64,000 bases of DNA from Marinimicrobium agarilyticum DSM 16975 (GTDB lineage Bacteria; Pseudomonadota; Gammaproteobacteria; Pseudomonadales; Cellvibrionaceae): NCBI RefSeq assembly GCF_000423345.1, contig NZ_AUHU01000004.1:372001-436000 (forward strand), written 5' to 3'. The translations under genes were made by a program, and so were the position numbers. Of this stretch, positions 44,930 through 52,723 are shown one piece after another. The notes under the pieces were generated by a model that worked only from the letters and a program-made list of their open reading frames with translations, was not told where the DNA came from and made no database searches. Every line of letters begins with the position of its first letter. Positions within the stretch are counted from its first letter, which is position 1.

Positions 44930-45984
44930 GGCACGTTTCCTTTCGGGCGCTCAGTCAACAACTCCCGGGCCAGGGTTCGACGGAAAATGATCAACCCGAT
45001 CAACATACCCAGGTAAATGGTCAGTAATCGCCAGGCGAGGGTCACCAACAGGAGGTGGGGGCCACTGACCAGGTTACGAAAGAAGTGACCAAACACGCCT
45101 TCAGAGATACCGGAAGCTCCTGGCGTGGGGGAAAAGTACATGATGAAGGTGGTTATGAGGAGCAACGCAAGGGTGGTGAGATAGTTGACGGAATAGTCGA
45201 GCGCGAGCAGCAACAAGGCGGGAAAGCTGAACAGGCTCAATAGGAAAACCGCGGTAAAAAACACGGACAGGAAAACGGCCCGATGACTCCCGGACCAATA
45301 TTCCCCAAAGGCCTGGGCGAACCGCAGCATTTCTCTGCGCGCCTTGTATTGCCAGCGCTGATGGCGCTGGTCACTGAGAAGGTGCCAACGGTGTAGACAG
45401 TGCAGCAACCGGCTCAAGGGTGCAATCAGCCAGCGGGTTCGAAAGATCACTACGGTGAAAAACCCCAGGTAGCCGGCAATGAACAGCGCCAGCGCTATGG
45501 CAAGGTTGCCCGGTAACCAGTCACCGTTGAACATGGGCAGGGCAATCAGCGCCACCGGCGTCAGGGAAAAGATAAACGCAACGGCCAGCAGCGTGCGCAT
45601 GGTTGTGGCGGCCGTGGCGTGCCCGATGGGAATGCCCTCGCGTTGGAGGAACCAGATCTGGGCAAACCCGCCGCCGGTTGCCATGGGCGTTATGTTGGAG
45701 AAAAACAGATTGATGAAAACCAGTGACAGGAGTTTTCGAAACGGCAGACGATGTCCCAGAGCCTGCAAGGTATACCCCAGCCGCAAGGCGTCAGAAACGT
45801 AATAAACCGTGAGTAACGCCGCCAAAGCCAGTAGAACCCAAGGCTGCACAAGCCGGGTGTCAAACCGCACTTCCCGGCCGGCAAATTGGCCGTAGACCGA
45901 GTAGAGTCCGGCGATGGTCAGCACCACAAAGAGAATGCCGAAGAGAATCAGCCTTTTCGACGAGTTGGGCGTGGTTTGGGCCAA
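44926..45984 (-). CDS. Flippase-like UPF0104/LPG synthase transmembrane-region protein
   Basis: Integral membrane protein of about 352 residues with eight or so helices. Motifs seen include ALRLGYTLQALGHRLPFRKLL, FINLFFSNITPMATGGGFAQIWFLQREG and FSPTPGASGISEGVFG. These fit the lysylphosphatidylglycerol synthase/AglD-like family that moves or modifies lipids. Its stop overlaps the start of the GT4 fusion by 4 bases, so the two probably act on the same glycolipid. The start is uncertain: TTG 45984 avoids overlapping sirB2, while TTG 46053 gives 23 more residues. Confidence 0.85.
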   Translation of the reverse strand: MAQTTPNSSKRLILFGILFVVLTIAGLYSVYGQFAGREVRFDTRLVQPWVLLALAALLTVYYVSDALRLGYTLQALGHRLPFRKLLSLVFINLFFSNITPMATGGGFAQIWFLQREGIPIGHATAATTMRTLLAVAFIFSLTPVALIALPMFNGDWLPGNLAIALALFIAGYLGFFTVVIFRTRWLIAPLSRLLHCLHRWHLLSDQRHQRWQYKARREMLRFAQAFGEYWSGSHRAVFLSVFFTAVFLLSLFSFPALLLLALDYSVNYLTTLALLLITTFIMYFSPTPGASGISEGVFGHFFRNLVSGPHLLLVTLAWRLLTIYLGMLIGLIIFRRTLARELLTERPKGNVP

Positions 45985-45997
45985 GGTAACGTGCTCG

Positions 45998-46384
45998 TTA
46001 GGTGATCGGGTAAAAGAAGCCCAGTGGGTCTTTACTGAAAGCGACACTGACAATGTATAGAAACACGACCAACGCTGTCACCCAAGCGCCGATGCGTACA
46101 GGTCGCTTCGGGTGGCGAAAAGCCAGAACCCCCAAGCCAATATAGACAAAGAGGGCGACAATCTTGGTGAGTAGCCAGCCGTGCTGCATGGGCGAATAGC
46201 CGATCACGACCGCCAATGCGATGGCGCTTACCAGCAGCAGGGTGTCGTTGATGTGGGGCAGCACTTTGACGGGTTTGCGCTTCAGCAGTGATGAGCCCTT
46301 GATCATCCAGATGCCCCGCAGGAAGAACCCGAGAAAGGACAGCAGAGCGAATGTTATGTGAAGGTGTTTGAGCAGGGCGATCAT
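45998..46384 (-). CDS. SirB2-family membrane protein
   Basis: 128 residues, four membrane helices. It starts MIALLKHLHITFALLSFLGF with the conserved His typical of SirB2-like proteins and contains HINDTLLLVSAI. Function unclear. It lies between nth and the flippase-like gene on the same strand. Confidence 0.88.
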   Translation of the reverse strand: MIALLKHLHITFALLSFLGFFLRGIWMIKGSSLLKRKPVKVLPHINDTLLLVSAIALAVVIGYSPMQHGWLLTKIVALFVYIGLGVLAFRHPKRPVRIGAWVTALVVFLYIVSVAFSKDPLGFFYPIT

Positions 46385-46430
46385 CGGTTTGGTCCTGGCG
46401 CTGTGGGTGATGGTGAGGGTTGCTGGATTC

Positions 46431-47102
46431 TCACGCTTTACGGACTTGCTTGGGCCGCTTTCTGGCCGGGTAGCAAGTGCGGCAGATGTCGCATACGGTA
46501 CCATCGCAGCGACGTGCGGAACAGTGCTCCCTGCCGTAATAGATGATTTGCAGGTGCAGGGCGTTCCACGCGGATTTGGGAAAGAGGCGTTTGAGGTCTT
46601 TTTCGGTTTGGGTGACGTTTTTGCCGTTGGTCAATCCCCAGCGCTGGGCGAGTCGGTGGATATGGGTGTCAACCGGGAAGGCAGGCTGCCCGAAGGCCTG
46701 GCTCATGACGACGCTGGCGGTTTTATGGCCAACGCCGGGGAGCTTTTCCAGTTCGTTGATGTCGTCGGGGACTTCGCCCTGGTAGTCGTCAATGAGTATC
46801 TGTGACAGCTTGGAGATGGCTCTGGCCTTTTGCGGTGAGAGGCCGCAGGGTCGGATGATGGCTTGAATATCTTCGACGGGGACTTTGGCCATGTCGTGTG
46901 GGTTGTCGGCGAGTTTCCACAGGTGTGGGGTAACCTGGTTGACGCGTTCGTCGGTGCATTGGGCCGATAGTAGTACGGCGACGAGTAGGGTGTAGGGGTC
47001 TTTGTGGTCGAGCGGTATTGGCGGCTCGGGGTAGAGTTCCTGGAGTCGGTTCAGGATGAATTCGACTCTTTCGGCTTTCTTGAGGTTCTTCGGTTCGGTC
47101 AT
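46431..47102 (-). CDS. nth: Endonuclease III
   Basis: Base-excision DNA glycosylase/AP lyase, 223 residues. The helix-hairpin-helix LPGVGHKTASVV with catalytic Lys is near residue 120, the catalytic Asp is in FPVDTHIHR, and the 4Fe-4S cysteines run C-x6-C-x2-C-x5-C from CSARRCDGTVCDIC. It is complete and typical. Confidence 0.97.
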   Translation of the reverse strand: MTEPKNLKKAERVEFILNRLQELYPEPPIPLDHKDPYTLLVAVLLSAQCTDERVNQVTPHLWKLADNPHDMAKVPVEDIQAIIRPCGLSPQKARAISKLSQILIDDYQGEVPDDINELEKLPGVGHKTASVVMSQAFGQPAFPVDTHIHRLAQRWGLTNGKNVTQTEKDLKRLFPKSAWNALHLQIIYYGREHCSARRCDGTVCDICRTCYPARKRPKQVRKA

Positions 47103-47168
47103 GGGTTGGTACTTGTCTTTGAAGGTCTTTTAAGCTTCGATGTTTGGGTTTATGTCAGTGTTGAGTCC

Positions 47169-47284
47169 GGCGAGCGGAGGAGGGAATACCAGTTGGAGAC
47201 CCGCCGTGAACCCGTCCATGGGGGCTTCTCATCGGCATCCATGCCTCAGAGAGTCTCCAACTGGTATTCCCTCCTCCGCTCGCC
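47169..47284 (+). repeat. Hairpin element B: 54-nt core in a 31-bp stem
   Basis: Arms 47169-47199 and 47254-47284 are perfect reverse complements (31 bp). The core 47200-47253 is 54 nt and differs from element A at one base (GTCCAT for ATCCAT in the small loop). The stem sequence is unrelated to those of the other copies. Confidence 0.92.
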
Positions 47285-47336
47285 TCCGTGCCATCGAATC
47301 ACTTTGTGGTCCTGAACAACGACCTATTGGCACGGA

Positions 47337-47450
47337 GGTGGTGCTGGTGGGAACACTGATCAAAGACTCTCTGAGGCATGGATGCCGATGAGAAGCCTAC
47401 AGGGATGTATTCACGGCGGGTCTTTGATCAGTGTTCCCACCAGCATCACC
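47337..47450 (-). repeat. Hairpin element C: inverted 54-nt core, TAC/GTA variant
   Basis: Arms 47337-47366 and 47421-47450 pair over 30 bases with one mismatch. The core 47367-47420, read on the minus strand, matches element A except that the inner helix CCC/GGG is TAC/GTA. It is oriented opposite to B. Confidence 0.92.
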
Positions 47451-47474
47451 GGACATCCAGCTACCACTGGACTT

Positions 47475-48674
47475 TCAGAACTGTTCCATAAACACTCTAA
47501 TACGCTTGGCCGCCTCGATACATTCTTCGAGAGACGCCACCAGAGCCATGCGGACGTGATGCTCCCCGGGATTGCCGACGTCAGTGGCGCGGGCGAGGTA
47601 ATTGCCCGGTAGCACTGTGATGTTCTGTTGGGCGAAAAGTTCGCGGGCAAAGGTCTCGCTATCCATTGGCGTGCGCGGCCAAAGGTAAAACCCTGCCTCC
47701 GGCTTCTCAACTTCCAGGCAACCGTCCAGGATTTTCAGTACCGCATCAAACTTCTGCCGATATAACGTCCGGTTCGCCCTCACGTGCACCTCATCCTCCC
47801 AGGCCGCGATACTTGCCAACTGAGAAGGCACCGGCATGGCGCAGCCGTGGTAGGTGCGGTAACGCAGAAACTCTGCCAACACCGCCGCATCCCCGGCCAC
47901 AAAGCCCGAGCGCAGGCCCGGCAGGTTCGAGCGCTTGGAAAGGCTGTGAAAGACCACACAGCGGCTGAAATCCCTCCGCCCCAGCGCCCGGCACGCCTGT
48001 AGCAGGCCCATGGGCGGTTCGGCTTCATCGAAATAGAGCTCCGAGTAGCACTCGTCCGAGGCGATGACGAAGTCGTATTGATCGGCCAGGTCGAGAAGCA
48101 CCCGCCAGTGTTCCAACGTCAGTACGGCGCCGGTGGGGTTGCCGGGGGAGCAGAGGTACAGCAGCTGGCAGTCGCGCCAAATGGTCGGGTCCACCTCGGA
48201 GAAGTTCGGGATGTAGCCGTTCTCGGCGGTGCAGTTCAAAAAGGCAATGTCGGCGCCTGCCAGTAAAGCGGCGCCCTCGTATATTTGATAAAAGGGGTTG
48301 GGGCTGACTACCAGAGGCCTCTCTGCGGTGCGGTCGACAATCGCTTGCGCAAACGCGAACAGCGCCTCCCGGGTGCCGTTCACGGGAAGAACCTGGGTTT
48401 CCGGGTCTAGCTCATTCCCGGCCAATTGAAAGCGTTCAGTTGCCCATCGCGCGATGGCTTGGCGCAGCTCGGGCAGGCCTTTGGTGGCCGGGTAGTTGGA
48501 GACGCGGTTGAGGTTTCGGCTCAGAGTCTCCAGCACGAACTGCGGCGGCTCGTGTTTGGGCTCTCCGATGGAGAGTGCAATATGGGCCAGGCCCGCGGGC
48601 GGTTCGATGCCGGCTTTCAATTGGGCCAGTTTTTCGAACGGGTAGGGGTGGAGTAGGTTCAGGTCTGGATTCAT
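47475..48674 (-). CDS. dapC: Succinyldiaminopimelate aminotransferase DapC
   Basis: PLP aminotransferase of the lysine/diaminopimelate pathway, 399 residues. Seen: MNPDLNLLHPYPFEKLAQL at the start, VNGTREALFAFAQ, SPGNPTGAVL and the PLP-lysine block HSLSKRSNLPGLRSGF near residue 245. Gene order after glnD and map matches Pseudomonas. It is flanked on both sides by composite hairpin elements, so its own promoter may lie within element D/E. Confidence 0.93.
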   Translation of the reverse strand: MNPDLNLLHPYPFEKLAQLKAGIEPPAGLAHIALSIGEPKHEPPQFVLETLSRNLNRVSNYPATKGLPELRQAIARWATERFQLAGNELDPETQVLPVNGTREALFAFAQAIVDRTAERPLVVSPNPFYQIYEGAALLAGADIAFLNCTAENGYIPNFSEVDPTIWRDCQLLYLCSPGNPTGAVLTLEHWRVLLDLADQYDFVIASDECYSELYFDEAEPPMGLLQACRALGRRDFSRCVVFHSLSKRSNLPGLRSGFVAGDAAVLAEFLRYRTYHGCAMPVPSQLASIAAWEDEVHVRANRTLYRQKFDAVLKILDGCLEVEKPEAGFYLWPRTPMDSETFARELFAQQNITVLPGNYLARATDVGNPGEHHVRMALVASLEECIEAAKRIRVFMEQF

Positions 48675-48747
48675 TGGTTATCTGGTTCTTGATTGAGTTT
48701 TGTGGTTTCTGAAAGTCCGGTCTGCTTTGGTGGTTGCGTTTGAGTCC

Positions 48748-48859
48748 GGCCGGCGATGGGGCATACCCCTTGGAGACCCGCCGTGAACCCATCCCTGGGG
48801 GCTTCTCATCGGCATCCATGCCTCAGAGAGTCTCCAAGGGGTATGCCCCATCGCCGGCC
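48748..48859 (+). repeat. Hairpin element D: 54-nt core in a 29-bp stem
   Basis: Arms 48748-48776 and 48831-48859 are perfect reverse complements (29 bp). The core 48777-48830 is 54 nt and of the CCC/GGG type, with one base difference from A in the small loop. Confidence 0.92.
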
Positions 48860-48913
48860 TCGGTGCCACGCTTCACCCGACACGCTCTACCCGAATAGTA
48901 GTCGGAATGAGAT

Positions 48914-48949
48914 GGTGGGTGGCGGCCTTCGGCCTTACCGCACCCTACC
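48914..48949. repeat. REP-like palindrome in the linker of composite element 2
   Basis: GGTGGGTGGCGGCC-TTC-GGCCTTACCGCACCCTACC, read as two arms, is an imperfect 16-bp hairpin of the GTAGGGTGCGG kind found scattered in marine gammaproteobacterial genomes. It is absent from composite element 1. Confidence 0.5.
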
Positions 48950-48979
48950 TACATACACACGGACATTCGCTGGCACTGA

Positions 48980-49089
48980 GGTAGTTGGAGGGTATACCGT
49001 TAAGAGACTCTCTGAGGCATGGATGCCGATGAGAAGCCTACAGGGATGTATTCACGGCGGGTCTCTTAACGGTATACCCTCCAACTACC
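48980..49089 (-). repeat. Hairpin element E: inverted 54-nt core, TAC/GTA variant
   Basis: Arms 48980-49007 and 49062-49089 are perfect reverse complements (28 bp). The core 49008-49061 is identical to that of element C, although the two stems share no sequence. Confidence 0.92.
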
Positions 49090-49120
49090 GGACCACAACA
49101 TGACCACCAGATCGCAAGCT

Positions 49121-51832
49121 TTAAAGGTTCACAACGGAAGAAGACGTTTTGGTCGCGCGCTTATCCAGCTGCTCGCAAATTTCCCGTTGGAGCGCCTCAC
49201 ACAATTCTGGATCGCTCAAGGGCTCACCATCGTTGTCCGTAATGAAAAACACATCCTCAACCCGCTCGCCCAGCGTCGCAATTTTGGCATTTTGCAGCAT
49301 CACATCAAACTGCAGAAACACCCGGCCAATACACGCCAGCAGCCCCGGCCGGTCCGGACTGATCACCTCCAGCACGGTATAACCGCTGAGCATGTCATTG
49401 CTCAGACTCGTGCGTGTTGGCATCGTAAAATGCTTCATCCGGCGCGGTGTCCGGCGGCTGATCACCTCCGAGTAATCATCCACCAGTCGTAGCTCATCCA
49501 GCAGCGCATCCTGAATGCGCTTCAACACCTTCGGGTCATCACCCAGTGGCTCACCATCCTGATTCAGGACAAAGAACGTATCCACCGTATAGCCACTGTC
49601 CGAATTATAGATTCGGGCATCCTGAATGTTCAGGTTCAACTGATCCAGCGCCGTCGCCACCGCAGCGAAAACGTTCTTGCGTCCCTTGCTGCGCACAAAA
49701 ATCTGCGTGGCCCCTTCCAGCTCCCGGTTGGTGGTCTTTTTGATCAGAATCAGGGGCGTGTCAGCGCGGTGCTGGATCATCGCCTCGCTGTGCCAGGCGA
49801 TGTCCAGCGCCGTTTCGCGCATAAAATATTCTTCGCCCATCTCCGCCCATAGATTCCAGGCCGTGGCAGCATCGATACCCTTGCGCTCAAGCTTGCGCAG
49901 GGCGGACTGCTGGGTTTCCTCGATCAGCTCGTGTTTGTCGATATTGTTTTCCAGACCCCGGCGCAGGGCGCGCTTGGTTTCGAGGTACAGCTGACGCATC
50001 AGACTGGCGCGCCAGGTGTTCCACAGCTCCTTGTTGGTACCATTGATGTCCGCCACCGTCAGGTTGTACAGATAGTCGAGGCGCTGTTGGTCACCCATTC
50101 GCAGGGCGAAGTCATGAATTACGTCGGGGTCGGAAATGTCCTGCTTCTGTGCCACGGTGGACATCAGTAAGTGTTGTTCGACCAGCCAGCACACCAGCCG
50201 GGTTTCCCGGGGTGACAAGCCGTGGCGGACACAGAAATCTTCAGCATCCACGGCGCCAAGGGTGGAGTGGTCACCACCGCGACCTTTGGCGATGTCGTGG
50301 TAAAGGCCCGCAATGTATAGCAGCTCCGGCTTGGGCAGTCGCTTCATGACGTGAGCGGCGATGGGGAAGTCCTCTTTGGCCCCCGGCTTCAGAAAGTCAC
50401 ACATGTTCTGCATGACCTTCAGGGTGTGCGCGTCCACCGTATAGATGTGGAAAAGGTCGTGCTGCATCTGGCCGGTAACCTGACCGAATTCGGGCAGGTA
50501 CAGGCCCAGGATGCCGTAGCGAGACATGCGTTTGAGTTGTTCTACCAATCCGGCCGGGTGGCTGAACAGCTCCAGGAACAGCTGCGTATTGTTCGGGTTG
50601 CGTCGGTAGTCATTGTCGATCAGGTGCCGGCTCTCGCGTAGCAGCCGGATGGTGGAGGCCCTGACACCCTCGATTTCCGGATGCTTGGCCATGAGCACGA
50701 AAATTTCGAGAAGGGCCGAGGGGTTCTCCTCGAACACATAGATGTGGGCCGCCTCGATATAGTGATCCCGCAGCTGGAAGCGCTCGTTCAGGGCCGTGAC
50801 GTTCTTGTTCTTGCCCCGCTGCAGAATCACCTCGTGCAGGAATTGTAAAAGCACGTCGTTCAATTCTCGAAGAGACATCACCAGACGGTAGTAGCGGTGC
50901 ATGAACTGCTCGACCGCCAGGTTTTCACTGTTGTCGCGGTACCCGAACATGGATGCCAGCTCGCGCTGATGGTCAAACAGAAGCCGTTCTTCGGCTCGTC
51001 CGGCAATCAGGTGGAGCCCATAGCGGACCCGCCAGAGAAACTCTTCACCGCTTCGCAGCAACGAGAACTCCTCTTCTGTGAAAAAGCCTTTACCTTCGAG
51101 TTGCGTCAGGGTGCGAACCTGGAAATAGCGCTTGGCCACCCAACTGATCATCTGAATATCGCGCAGCCCGCCGGGGGCGTTTTTGATGTTGGGTTCGAGG
51201 TTGTATTCGGTGTCGTTGTACTTCTGGTGGCGATCGATTTGTTCCTGCCACTTGGCCCGGAAAAAGTCATCGGCAGGCCAGAGGTGGTCCGGTGCGGTCT
51301 CCTGCATCAGCTGAATGCGCAGCGAGGCATCGCCTTCGATGGTTCGGGATTCCATCAGGTTGGTGGCGACGGTGATATCGTTGCGGGCATAGCCCACACA
51401 TTCTTCCAGGGTTCGCACGCTGTGGCCGATTTCCAGGCCGATATCCCAAAGGAAGGTCAGAAGCTGTTCGATCTGGCTCTGGCAGCGTTTCAGGGTGTTG
51501 TCGTTGCCGGTAAGCAGTAGCAGGTCGATGTCCGAGTGCGGATGCAGTTCGCAGCGGCCATACCCTCCTACGGCCTCCAGGCTGATGCCCAACGGCCAAC
51601 GATGCTGATGCCAGGCGTAGTGGAGCATGCAATCGACGAACAGGGCTCGTTCGTGAATGAGAGCCCGGATGTCTTCACCTTCGCGAAAGCGGGCGTCGAA
51701 CTGACGGTTGGCAGCGGCGATTGCATCCTTGAAGACGGTGATGATCGGCTTCTCTTCAAGGGCCCGTCTGAATCGGTTCTGATCAAAAAAGAACAGGGGC
51801 CGTTCGAAGTAGGGGACCGCTGCCATATCCAT
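49121..51832 (-). CDS. glnD: Bifunctional PII uridylyltransferase/uridylyl-removing enzyme
   Basis: Glutamine sensor of nitrogen regulation, 903 residues. Domains in order: nucleotidyltransferase with GGYGRCELHPHSDIDLLLL (about 86-104), the linker region, an HD domain (LYHDIAKGRGGDHS, about 512-525) and two C-terminal ACT domains (RKNVFAAVATAL and DRPGLLACIGRVF). Complete and normal in length. It lies 2 bases downstream of map. Confidence 0.97.
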   Translation of the reverse strand: MDMAAVPYFERPLFFFDQNRFRRALEEKPIITVFKDAIAAANRQFDARFREGEDIRALIHERALFVDCMLHYAWHQHRWPLGISLEAVGGYGRCELHPHSDIDLLLLTGNDNTLKRCQSQIEQLLTFLWDIGLEIGHSVRTLEECVGYARNDITVATNLMESRTIEGDASLRIQLMQETAPDHLWPADDFFRAKWQEQIDRHQKYNDTEYNLEPNIKNAPGGLRDIQMISWVAKRYFQVRTLTQLEGKGFFTEEEFSLLRSGEEFLWRVRYGLHLIAGRAEERLLFDHQRELASMFGYRDNSENLAVEQFMHRYYRLVMSLRELNDVLLQFLHEVILQRGKNKNVTALNERFQLRDHYIEAAHIYVFEENPSALLEIFVLMAKHPEIEGVRASTIRLLRESRHLIDNDYRRNPNNTQLFLELFSHPAGLVEQLKRMSRYGILGLYLPEFGQVTGQMQHDLFHIYTVDAHTLKVMQNMCDFLKPGAKEDFPIAAHVMKRLPKPELLYIAGLYHDIAKGRGGDHSTLGAVDAEDFCVRHGLSPRETRLVCWLVEQHLLMSTVAQKQDISDPDVIHDFALRMGDQQRLDYLYNLTVADINGTNKELWNTWRASLMRQLYLETKRALRRGLENNIDKHELIEETQQSALRKLERKGIDAATAWNLWAEMGEEYFMRETALDIAWHSEAMIQHRADTPLILIKKTTNRELEGATQIFVRSKGRKNVFAAVATALDQLNLNIQDARIYNSDSGYTVDTFFVLNQDGEPLGDDPKVLKRIQDALLDELRLVDDYSEVISRRTPRRMKHFTMPTRTSLSNDMLSGYTVLEVISPDRPGLLACIGRVFLQFDVMLQNAKIATLGERVEDVFFITDNDGEPLSDPELCEALQREICEQLDKRATKTSSSVVNL

Positions 51833-51834
51833 AA

Positions 51835-52605
51835 TTAAAAGCTTTCCTCTTGGCGGGCGGTCAAGACCTCAACGCCATCTTTGGTGACAGCGAGGGTATG
51901 TTCCCACTGGGCTGACAGGCGCCCGTCTTTGGTTTCTACCGTCCAGCCGTCGGGTTTGGTTTTGGTATGGCGTTTGCCGGCGTTGATCATGGGCTCGATG
52001 GTAAAGGTCATGCCTTCTTTGAGCTCCAGCCCAGTGTCGGGGCGGCCATAGTGCAGTACCTGGGGCTCCTCGTGAAAAACTGTGCCGATACCGTGGCCGC
52101 AGTACTCGCGCACCACCGAGTAATGGTTGGCTTCAGCATGCTGCTGGATCGCGTGGCCGATATCACCGAGCTTGATCCCCGGTTTGACCATTTCGATGCC
52201 TTTATAGAGACATTCCTGGGTCACTGCCACCAGGCGTTCGGCGTGGGGCAGACGCTTGCCCACGAAGTACATTTTGCTGGTATCCCCGTGGTAGCCGTCG
52301 ACGATCACGGTGACATCGATATTGAGGATGTCGCCGTTCTTCAGGGCTTTCTTTGCGGTGGGAATTCCGTGGCAGACGACATGGTTGACCGAGGTGCAGA
52401 TCGATTTGGGAAAGCCCCGGTAATTCAGGCAGGCGGGAATGGCCTTCTGCTCGTTGACGATGTACTCGTGGCAGAGGCGATCCAGCTCGCCGGTAGTGAC
52501 GCCGGGCTGAACATGGGGTTCGATCATTTCCAGCACTTCCGCCGCCATTCGGCCGGCGATGCGCATTTTCTCGATATCTTCCGGGCTTTTGATGCTGACA
52601 GACAT
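51835..52605 (-). CDS. map: Methionine aminopeptidase, type I
   Basis: Removes the initiator methionine. 256 residues. Metal ligands are in GDILNIDVTVIVDGYHGDTSKMY, GHGIGTVFHEEPQ, FTIEPMINAG and SAQWEHTLAVT. It is divergent from rpsB in most relatives; here another gene lies between. Confidence 0.97.
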   Translation of the reverse strand: MSVSIKSPEDIEKMRIAGRMAAEVLEMIEPHVQPGVTTGELDRLCHEYIVNEQKAIPACLNYRGFPKSICTSVNHVVCHGIPTAKKALKNGDILNIDVTVIVDGYHGDTSKMYFVGKRLPHAERLVAVTQECLYKGIEMVKPGIKLGDIGHAIQQHAEANHYSVVREYCGHGIGTVFHEEPQVLHYGRPDTGLELKEGMTFTIEPMINAGKRHTKTKPDGWTVETKDGRLSAQWEHTLAVTKDGVEVLTARQEESF

Positions 52606-52723
52606 GTCTTCTCGCTAATTCTGGGGACAAAACCCCATTCTAAACGATCTGTCCCGGGTCTGACAGTGATCTTGCCCGACGAGGCGGGCTTCTGCTGAGG
52701 CTGCCCACTGTCGCCAGCCCCAC

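Larger units (their letters stand above)
47165..47454. mobile_element. Composite element 1: hairpins B and C head to head
   Basis: The unit is bounded by GTCCGG (47165-47170) and CCGGAC (47449-47454). It contains hairpin B, a linker flanked by CCTCCGTGCCA and TGGCACGGAGG, and hairpin C in the opposite orientation. The same arrangement recurs at 48744-49093 with unrelated stem sequences. It fills the whole gap between nth and dapC. No transposase frame is present, so any mobility would be non-autonomous. Mobile character is inferred. Confidence 0.6.
48744..49093. mobile_element. Composite element 2: hairpins D and E head to head
   Basis: Same plan as composite element 1: GTCCGG (48744-48749), hairpin D, CCTCGGTGCCA, a linker, TGGCACTGAGG, inverted hairpin E, CCGGAC (49088-49093). 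The linker is longer and holds an extra palindrome (48914-48949). It occupies nearly all of the space between glnD and dapC. No coding frame lies inside. Confidence 0.6.

Noticed and set aside
47169-49089. CRISPR array made of the 54-nt repeats
   Set aside because: Copies alternate in orientation, sit in private palindromic stems, are irregularly spaced across a gene, and no cas gene is present.
47169-49089. Integron attC sites
   Set aside because: attC sites have conserved outer core sites and variable centres; here the centre is conserved and the stems vary. No integrase or cassette array is seen.
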